Below, piece by piece: positions 13,561 to 19,157 of a stretch of DNA of 19,157 nt. Position 1 is the stretch's first letter; every line of letters begins with the position of its first letter. A program made the position numbers and the translations under genes. A model generated the notes under the pieces. The model was not told the DNA's origin. It did no database searches and saw nothing but the letters and a program-made list of their open reading frames with translations. Source of the stretch: Dorea sp. (GTDB lineage: Bacteria; Bacillota_A; Clostridia; Lachnospirales; Lachnospiraceae); the NCBI GenBank assembly GCA_016295505.1, contig JAEDLC010000028.1, forward strand, positions 1 through 19,157, written 5' to 3'.

Positions 13561-15513
13561 ATGATATTAGCATGTCACGGAATCAATAAATCCTTCGGTG
13601 AAAACGTAATTGTCGCCGATGGATCATTTCACATAGAGGATCATGAAAAGGCTGCACTGGTCGGACCAAACGGCGCCGGAAAGTCTACTCTCCTGAAGAT
13701 GGTCGTCGGAGAACTGCCTTCTGACGGCGGAACTGTCATTCTCACAAAAGGAAAGACTCTCGGCTATCTCGCACAGCACCAGCAGATGCAAAGCGGCAAT
13801 ACCATCTATGAGGAAGTGAAGCTTGCCAAGTCAGAGATCATCTCCATGGAACAACAGATTCGTTCTATCGAACTGGAATTAAAACATCTCTCCGGTGCGG
13901 AACTGGAAGCACGTCTGAACACTTACAACCGCCTGACTGCCGCTTTCGAACGCGCCAACGGATATGCCTATGAAAGTGAAATTACGGGCGTTCTTAAGGG
14001 TCTTGGCTTTACAGAAAACGATTTCTCCAAGCCGGTTGACACACTTTCCGGCGGACAGAAAACACGCGTATCTCTTGGAAAGCTGCTCCTCACAAAACCG
14101 GATATTCTCCTGCTGGATGAGCCTACCAACCACCTGGATCTGAATTCCATCTCATGGCTTGAGACTTATCTTCTCAACTATCCGGGGGCTGTTCTGATCG
14201 TCTCCCATGACCGGTACTTTCTGAACAGAGTTGTCACAAAGGTACTGGAAATCGAGCAGGGATCTTTGATGACCTATCAGGGCAATTACAGCGATTACGC
14301 CGACAAGAAAAAGAAACTTCGGGAAGCGCGCCTGAAAGAATATCTGAACCAGCAGCAGGAAATCAGACACCAGGAGGCTGTCATCGAAAAACTTCGTTCT
14401 TTCAACCGTGAAAAATCCATTAAACGTGCAGAAAGTCGCGAAAAAATGCTGGAAAAGATGAAGCCTGTAGAGAAGCCCCAGGAGCTGAATACGGAGATTC
14501 ATCTGACACTGGAGCCTTCCTGTGTCAGCGGAAACGATGTACTTACGGTAGAACACTTAAGCAAATCATTTCCGGGGCAGACCTTATTCTCTGACATCAG
14601 CTTCGAAATAAAACGCGGAGAACATGTTGCAATCATTGGCGACAACGGAACCGGCAAAACCACATTATTGAAAATCCTGAATCAGGTAGTTTCAGCTGAC
14701 AGCGGAACCTTCTCGCTTGGAACGAATGTAAAAATCGGATACTATGACCAGGAACATCACGTCCTTCATATGGAAAAAACCATCTTCGATGAGATATCGG
14801 ATGACTATCCGACACTGACAAACACCCAGATCCGCAATGTTCTTGCAGCATTTCTCTTTACCGGAGAGGACGTCTTCAAACAGATCAGTTCTCTGAGCGG
14901 CGGGGAGCGCGGACGTGTTTCACTGGCGAAACTGATGCTGTCCGAAGCAAACTTCCTGATCCTTGATGAGCCAACCAACCACCTGGACATCACATCTAAG
15001 GAAATACTGGAAAAGGCATTAAATGATTACACCGGAACTGTATTGTATGTCTCTCATGACCGATATTTTATTAATCAGACCGCAACAAGGATCCTGGATC
15101 TGGTAAACCAGACATTTGTCAATTATATTGGTAATTATGATTATTATCTGGAGAAAAAAGAAGAACTGACAGCCATCTATGCCGGCAGCACTGCTTCGGC
15201 TCCAATTCCCGGAAGTGTAAAGGCCGCTTCTTCCGCAGCAAAATCTTCCACGAATTCCATCACAGATTCCAAACTCAGCTGGCAGGAACAAAAAGAAGCT
15301 CAGGCACGGGAGCGAAAACGAAAAAATGAACTGAAAAAGACGGAAGACCGCATCTCTGATCTCGAAGAACGCGATGCCGAAATCGATGAATTAATGATGC
15401 AGGAAGAGATCTTTACGAATTCAGTAAAATGTCAGGAACTGGCAAAGGAAAAAGCTTCTATCGCAGAAGAACTTGCAGAATTATATGAAAAGTGGGAAGA
15501 ACTTGCAGAATAA
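13561..15513 (+). CDS. ABC-F family ATPase, YdiF-like
   Basis: 650 residues with two ABC domains and no membrane segments, as in ABC-F proteins that act on ribosomes rather than transport. ABC1: Walker A GPNGAGKS (35-42), signature LSGGQKTRV (162-170), Walker B LLLDEPTNHLD (183-193), SHDRYF (215-220). Linker (about 245-310) is charged and helical, the region that contacts tRNA in this family. ABC2: GDNGTGKT (360-367), LSGGERGRV (445-453), LILDEPTNHLD (467-477), SHDRYF (498-503). A Ser/Ala-rich stretch (about 543-570) leads to a C-terminal coiled coil (about 575-650). The start at 13561 is decided by AAGGAGG. B. subtilis ydiF likewise sits near rex (ydiH). The promoter-proximal leader is too short for the attenuators seen on resistance-type ABC-F genes, so a housekeeping translation role is favoured. 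Confidence 0.94.
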   Translation: MILACHGINKSFGENVIVADGSFHIEDHEKAALVGPNGAGKSTLLKMVVGELPSDGGTVILTKGKTLGYLAQHQQMQSGNTIYEEVKLAKSEIISMEQQIRSIELELKHLSGAELEARLNTYNRLTAAFERANGYAYESEITGVLKGLGFTENDFSKPVDTLSGGQKTRVSLGKLLLTKPDILLLDEPTNHLDLNSISWLETYLLNYPGAVLIVSHDRYFLNRVVTKVLEIEQGSLMTYQGNYSDYADKKKKLREARLKEYLNQQQEIRHQEAVIEKLRSFNREKSIKRAESREKMLEKMKPVEKPQELNTEIHLTLEPSCVSGNDVLTVEHLSKSFPGQTLFSDISFEIKRGEHVAIIGDNGTGKTTLLKILNQVVSADSGTFSLGTNVKIGYYDQEHHVLHMEKTIFDEISDDYPTLTNTQIRNVLAAFLFTGEDVFKQISSLSGGERGRVSLAKLMLSEANFLILDEPTNHLDITSKEILEKALNDYTGTVLYVSHDRYFINQTATRILDLVNQTFVNYIGNYDYYLEKKEELTAIYAGSTASAPIPGSVKAASSAAKSSTNSITDSKLSWQEQKEAQARERKRKNELKKTEDRISDLEERDAEIDELMMQEEIFTNSVKCQELAKEKASIAEELAELYEKWEELAE

Positions 15514-15529
15514 ATAAAGGAAACATTAT

Positions 15530-15573
15530 AAAAACCAGGATATCACCTTTCCGAATATGATATCCTGGTTTTT
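15530..15573. terminator. Bidirectional intrinsic terminator
   Basis: A perfect 16-bp stem (15530-15545 with 15558-15573) enclosing a 12-nt loop. T-runs stand on both sides (five T at 15569-15573 on plus; the complementary A5 gives U5 on minus). It lies 17 bp after the ABC-F stop and 27 bp after the stop of the convergent 58-aa gene, so it can serve both. Confidence 0.93.
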
Positions 15574-15599
15574 CATGTACAAGCAACGCTCCCTGAAAT

Positions 15600-15776
15600 T
15601 TACATCTGATGCCTGACCACCGTATACTCGTCTCCATAACTGTAATACGGACAATCCCGATATGTATTTGTCACAAACCGATATAGCTCGTCCTCATCCA
15701 GATCCATCTGACAGACGTAACATTCATAATCTTCATCATATTCATAATGTGCACAGGACTCACAATTACTTTTCAT
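15600..15776 (-). CDS. Small Cys-rich protein, DUF6472-like
   Basis: A 58-residue protein too short for many gene callers. It starts MKSNCESCAHYEYDEDYECY and carries five cysteines: C5 and C8 (CESC), C19 and C22 (CYVC), and C42 before a Pro-Tyr-Tyr. It is also acidic and rich in Tyr. The pattern recalls the small Lachnospiraceae family called DUF6472, which I recognise by memory and cannot search here. The four paired cysteines suggest a small zinc-binding knuckle, with C42 extra. The ATG at 15776 is preceded by AAAGGAG at 9 bases, and the stop is followed by the shared terminator. It lies downstream of icd by 55 bp, with only an AT-rich weak hairpin between, so it may be read from the citrate-synthase operon. 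Confidence 0.85.
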   Translation of the reverse strand: MKSNCESCAHYEYDEDYECYVCQMDLDEDELYRFVTNTYRDCPYYSYGDEYTVVRHQM

Positions 15777-15831
15777 ACCACACGACTCCTTTCATGGGAA
15801 CCAGTATAACAAATTATGTTTATTTCATAAT

Positions 15832-17031
15832 TTACTGCAATTTTTCCGCAATTGCTTTGATGAAGTTCTCACTGTTCAATACAGTTGGATTCTCCAGCGT
15901 CGTAATCAGTGCCAGATCTTTTGTCATCTTTCCTTCTTCAATCGTGTCAATCGTTGCCTTTTCAAGTTTATCGGCAAATTCCATCAATTCCTGATTGCCA
16001 TCGAGCTCGCCACGTTTTCTCAGCGCACCTGTCCATGCAAAGATCGTTGCAACAGAATTGGTTGATGTCTCTTCACCTTTCAGATGCTTATAATAATGGC
16101 GCTGTACCGTTCCATGTGCAGCTTCATACTCATAATATCCTTCCGGTGATACCAGTACAGAAGTCATCATGGCAAGTGAACCAAATGCAGAAGACACCAT
16201 ATCACTCATAACATCTCCGTCATAGTTCTTGCAGGCCCAGATATATCCGCCTTCGGACTTCATGACACGGGCTACCGCATCATCAATCAGTGTGTAAAAG
16301 TATACGATACCTGCCTTTTCGAACTTTTCAGCATATTCTGCATCATAGATCTCCTGGAAGATATCTTTAAATGTATGATCATATTTTTTAGAGATTGTAT
16401 CCTTTGTAGCGAACCAAAGATCCTGTCTGGTATCCAGCGCATAGTTAAAACAGCTTCTTGCAAAGCTTTCAATGGAACCGCACAGATTATGTATTCCCTG
16501 TGCCACACCGGCTCCTGCATAGTTATGTACCAGTTCTCTTGTCTCTGTTCCATCTTCTGCCGTATATACAAGCTCAACCTTCCCGGGTCCTGGAATCTTC
16601 ATTTCTGTGTTTTTATAAACGTCACCATACGCGTGTCTTGCAATCGTAATTGGTTTCTTCCAGTTTTTCACACATGGTTCAATGCCTTTTACCACGATCG
16701 GCGCACGAAATACCGTTCCATCCAGAATCGCACGGATCGTACCATTCGGACTCTTCCACATCTCTTTCAGATTATATTCTGTCATACGTGCTGCATTTGG
16801 AGTGATCGTTGCACATTTTACGGCAACTTTATACTTCTTTGTCGCATTTGCCGCATCAACAGTAACCTGATCATTCGTCTCATTACGGCATTCAAGACCC
16901 AGATCATAGTATTCTGTATTCAGTTCAACAAATGGTTCCAGCAGATTTTCTTTAATCATTTTCCAGAGAATTCTGGTCATCTCATCTCCGTCCATCTCCA
17001 CAATAGGTGTTGTCATCTTAATTTTTGCCAT
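15832..17031 (-). CDS. icd: NADP-dependent isocitrate dehydrogenase (homodimeric type)
   Basis: 399 residues. The enzyme oxidatively decarboxylates isocitrate to 2-oxoglutarate and yields NADPH. It belongs to the subfamily closer to mitochondrial/cytosolic NADP-IDH than to E. coli Icd. Seen: PIVEMDGDEMTRILW (9-23), substrate loop SPNGTIR (94-100), R109 and R132, metal-binding acidic residues D250, D271 and D275 in NYDGDVMSDM, and EAAHGTVQRHYY (303-314), where R311-H312 sit at the positions that read the 2'-phosphate of NADP. The ATG at 17031 has AGGAGGA 11 bases upstream. No terminator separates it from gntR (56 bp), so it is the third gene of the citrate operon. In a fermenter its role is probably glutamate synthesis and NADPH supply. 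Confidence 0.96.
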   Translation of the reverse strand: MAKIKMTTPIVEMDGDEMTRILWKMIKENLLEPFVELNTEYYDLGLECRNETNDQVTVDAANATKKYKVAVKCATITPNAARMTEYNLKEMWKSPNGTIRAILDGTVFRAPIVVKGIEPCVKNWKKPITIARHAYGDVYKNTEMKIPGPGKVELVYTAEDGTETRELVHNYAGAGVAQGIHNLCGSIESFARSCFNYALDTRQDLWFATKDTISKKYDHTFKDIFQEIYDAEYAEKFEKAGIVYFYTLIDDAVARVMKSEGGYIWACKNYDGDVMSDMVSSAFGSLAMMTSVLVSPEGYYEYEAAHGTVQRHYYKHLKGEETSTNSVATIFAWTGALRKRGELDGNQELMEFADKLEKATIDTIEEGKMTKDLALITTLENPTVLNSENFIKAIAEKLQ

Positions 17032-17087
17032 CTTTACATCTTCCTCCTGTTTGAATCTTTGTCGCTGTTTCCGTAGGTTTTATAGTT

Positions 17088-17744
17088 CTATATTTCATTC
17101 AGATGCAGATTTTTCATAACATTGATGATATGCTGATTTGCAAGCTTTTCAGCCAGATCTGCATCCTTTGCTCTGATCGCATTTAATATTTCGCGATGTT
17201 CTTCAATAGATCGCTGAGCACGCGTCGGTGCTTCTACCGACATCGTCCTTGCCATCTGTACATACTTGTGAAAATCTTTTAACACATGTTCCAGTATACG
17301 ACTATCGGACGCTTCATACAAGATCTTATGGAACTTTCCATCCATCTCTGACACCTGTTCCGCCTGTCCATTCTTTTTTTTATGCAAATGATATTCCGAC
17401 AGGAGTATGATCTCCTCCAGTTCTTCTATCTGCTCATCTGTAATGTTTTTTGTAGCCCATCTTGCACATAATCCCTCCAGCTGGGAACGAATCTTATAGA
17501 TATCTTCCACATCTTTCGTAGTGATGCCTGTTACGTAAGCCCCCTTATTCGGGATGATCGTAACAAGTCCTTCCAGCTCAAGCTGCCTTAGTGCTTCTCT
17601 GACCGGAGTCCTGCTCACGCCAAGCTCCTCTCCGATCGTAATCTCTCTTAATTCTTCGTGTTCCTGATAAACTCCATTTAAAATATCTTCTCTTAATCGT
17701 TGAAAAACCTTTCCCCGTAAAGATCCGTCACGATATTCCTCCAT
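17088..17744 (-). CDS. GntR-family (FCD/FadR-type) transcriptional regulator
   Basis: 218 residues. The N-terminal winged helix (about 8-70) has the GntR pattern LREITIGEELGVSRTPVREA (32-51) followed by LRQLELEGLVTIIPNKGAYV (52-71). The C-terminal FCD domain (about 75-212) keeps a metal-ligand set typical of the subfamily: D135 and H139 in DGKFHKIL, H183 in EEHREIL, H205 in NQHIINV. These domains often bind small carboxylic acids, so citrate, isocitrate or 2-oxoglutarate would fit the neighbours (inference). The ATG at 17744 has AGAGG 7 bases upstream; 18 more codons are open upstream but overlap the preceding gene without a better SD. It lies 10 bp after the citrate synthase and 56 bp before icd, so it probably regulates its own operon. 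Confidence 0.93.
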   Translation of the reverse strand: MEEYRDGSLRGKVFQRLREDILNGVYQEHEELREITIGEELGVSRTPVREALRQLELEGLVTIIPNKGAYVTGITTKDVEDIYKIRSQLEGLCARWATKNITDEQIEELEEIILLSEYHLHKKKNGQAEQVSEMDGKFHKILYEASDSRILEHVLKDFHKYVQMARTMSVEAPTRAQRSIEEHREILNAIRAKDADLAEKLANQHIINVMKNLHLNEI

Positions 17745-17754
17745 ATTCTCACCT

Positions 17755-19149
17755 CTATCTGACCAGACTGATTCCCAGTTTCTTACAATTTTCTTCAATC
17801 ACCTGTAATAGTTCTTCGTCTGTCAAAACGGTAACTCGTCCATCTTCATATTCCTGATCTACCCAGTCTTTTACACAGCTTACAAGTTCTGAGTTTTTAT
17901 CCACCTGTTTTTCTTCCGGAAGGCTGAAGTAGGAATTAATCCAGTGTGCGATTCCTGCAAGTCCGGAAGTATTGGATACTGCAACAAGCGGCGGACGATT
18001 CAGAAACTTGCCTGTATCAAAGATATTGTAGATCTCTTCATTCTTCAACAGTCCATCCGCATGAATTCCCGCTCTTGTAACATTAAAATTCTTACCGACA
18101 AAAGGAGTCCTTGACGGGATCTCATATCCAATCTCTTTCTCATAATATTCTGACAGTTCCGTGATCACACGTGTATCCATACCATCCAGCGTACCGCGAA
18201 GCTGTGCATACTCAAATACCATTGCCTCCAATGGAGTATTGCCGGTGCGCTCTCCGATTCCGAAAAGAGAACAGTTCACACCACTCGCTCCATACAGCCA
18301 CGCAGTTGAAGAGTTGCTTACTGCTTTATAAAAATCATTGTGTCCGTGGAATTCAATCAATTCGCTCGGTACTCCCGCATGTACCCGGATTCCGTAGATG
18401 ATTCCCGGAATGGATCTCGGGATCACTGCACCCGGATAGTTTACACCATAACCCATTGTATCACATACTCGCACTTTCACAGGAATTTTATATTCATCCA
18501 TCAGTCTCATCAGTTCCAGACAGAACGGAATCACAAATCCATAGATATCGGATCTTGTAATATCTTCCAGATGACATCTCGGACTGATTCCAGTCTCGAG
18601 ACACTCTCTGACAATTGACAGATAGTGTTCCATTGCCTGACGTCGCGTCATTTTTAATTTATAAAAAATGTGATAATCCGAACAGCTGACCAGCACACCC
18701 GTTTCCTTCATTCCAATCTCTTTTACCAGATCGAAGTCTTTTTTACTCGCACGGATCCAGCTAGTAATCTCCGGAAATTTATAATCCTTTTCCATACATT
18801 TGTATACTGCATCCCGGTCTTTTTTGCTATACAGGAAAAATTCACACTGACGGATCTTTCCATTCGGGCCTCCAAGACGATGAAAATAATCATATATTTT
18901 TACAATCTGCTCTGTACTGTATGGTGCCCGTGACTGCTGTCCATCCCGGAATGTCGTATCCGTGATCCATATTTCATCCGGCATGTGATGCGGTACAATT
19001 CGATCATTAAATGCTATTTTCGGAATCTCATCGTAATGAAAAAGATTCCGGAATACGTTTGGTGTATCCACATCAACCAATGGATACATATGCTCCTCCA
19101 GCTGTAATAAATTCGTATGTTCATTCAGATATACTTTTCTATTTTCCAT
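17755..19149 (-). CDS. Probable Re-type citrate synthase (HMGL/homocitrate synthase family)
   Basis: 464 residues of the DRE-TIM metallolyase superfamily (isopropylmalate/homocitrate synthases, HMG-CoA lyase). Seen: the first signature ITDTTFRDGQQSRA (62-75, metal D64 and catalytic R68), RCHLEDITRSDIYGF (191-205), metal-binding HGHND (268-272) and GIGERTGNTPLEA (297-309). It is longer than homocitrate synthases (about 380) and has an N-terminal extension of about 55 residues. Immediate linkage to a GntR regulator and NADP-isocitrate dehydrogenase makes Re-citrate synthase (the oxygen-sensitive enzyme first shown in Clostridium kluyveri) the best call: acetyl-CoA plus oxaloacetate to citrate. 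No Si-type citrate synthase is seen. Isopropylmalate or homocitrate synthesis is less likely, given the icd neighbour and no leu or lys genes. The ATG at 19149 is 8 bases from the window edge, so the promoter is not visible. Confidence 0.8.
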   Translation of the reverse strand: MENRKVYLNEHTNLLQLEEHMYPLVDVDTPNVFRNLFHYDEIPKIAFNDRIVPHHMPDEIWITDTTFRDGQQSRAPYSTEQIVKIYDYFHRLGGPNGKIRQCEFFLYSKKDRDAVYKCMEKDYKFPEITSWIRASKKDFDLVKEIGMKETGVLVSCSDYHIFYKLKMTRRQAMEHYLSIVRECLETGISPRCHLEDITRSDIYGFVIPFCLELMRLMDEYKIPVKVRVCDTMGYGVNYPGAVIPRSIPGIIYGIRVHAGVPSELIEFHGHNDFYKAVSNSSTAWLYGASGVNCSLFGIGERTGNTPLEAMVFEYAQLRGTLDGMDTRVITELSEYYEKEIGYEIPSRTPFVGKNFNVTRAGIHADGLLKNEEIYNIFDTGKFLNRPPLVAVSNTSGLAGIAHWINSYFSLPEEKQVDKNSELVSCVKDWVDQEYEDGRVTVLTDEELLQVIEENCKKLGISLVR

Positions 19150-19157
19150 TTTACTCG

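Noticed and set aside
13439..13573. N-terminal extension of rex to 13573
   Set aside because: These codons overlap the perfect rex promoter and leader, and the added residues are hydrophobic and not Rex-like; the TTG at 13438 gives the family N terminus.
15777..15831. AT-only inverted repeat after icd as a terminator
   Set aside because: The 8-bp arms AAATTATG/CATAATTT have just one G-C pair and no clean U-run; too weak to call.

Overview
The window looks like core chromosome from a Gram-positive gut anaerobe of the Lachnospiraceae (Clostridia), in the Dorea / Mediterraneibacter / Coprococcus neighbourhood. The grounds are moderate GC, strong AGGAGG-type ribosome binding sites, a 58-residue Cys-rich protein of a Lachnospiraceae-type family, a Re-citrate-synthase-like gene beside an NADP-isocitrate dehydrogenase, and a clostridial Rex. 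Genus is inference. I see no tRNA, rRNA, IS element, prophage or CRISPR array. Genes fill almost all of the window; sixteen of the seventeen lie on the minus strand, so transcription runs mostly right to left.

Right to left: (a) 19149-15832 is an apparent operon of a Re-type citrate synthase (HMGL/homocitrate synthase fold), a GntR/FCD regulator and NADP-isocitrate dehydrogenase. With an aconitase not seen here it would give the oxidative half-TCA route to 2-oxoglutarate and glutamate. (b) 15776-15600 is a 58-aa Cys-rich protein that shares a bidirectional terminator with the convergent ABC-F gene. (c) 15513-13561 (plus strand) is a YdiF-like ABC-F ATPase, divergent from rex. (d) 13438-8794 is rex, nnr (NAD(P)HX repair), alr, mazF and a CBS/CorC-domain gene, led by a perfect TTGACA-N17-TATAAT promoter. 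(e) 8747-5921 is yebC, a 258-aa CFI-box-like unknown and metY (O-acetylhomoserine sulfhydrylase), closed by a strong hairpin. (f) 5868-5146 is a ClpP-like TepA protease whose ribosome binding site lies inside that hairpin. (g) 5081-1412 is ftsK/spoIIIE, translationally coupled to a zinc-ribbon/TM/TPR/CHB_HEX_C-repeat protein. (h) 1263-82 is an iron-containing alcohol dehydrogenase.

The best cross-talk is redox control. The alcohol dehydrogenase promoter is flanked by two sites resembling the clostridial Rex operator (TTGTTAA-N4-TTAACAA), and rex itself is 12 kb away in the same window, first in an operon whose next gene repairs damaged NAD(P)H. When NADH rises, Rex should release the NADH-consuming dehydrogenase. 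The second notable point is the terminator that doubles as an RBS sequestrator in front of tepA. Most of the rest is conserved housekeeping; I found no convincing wholly new multi-gene system.
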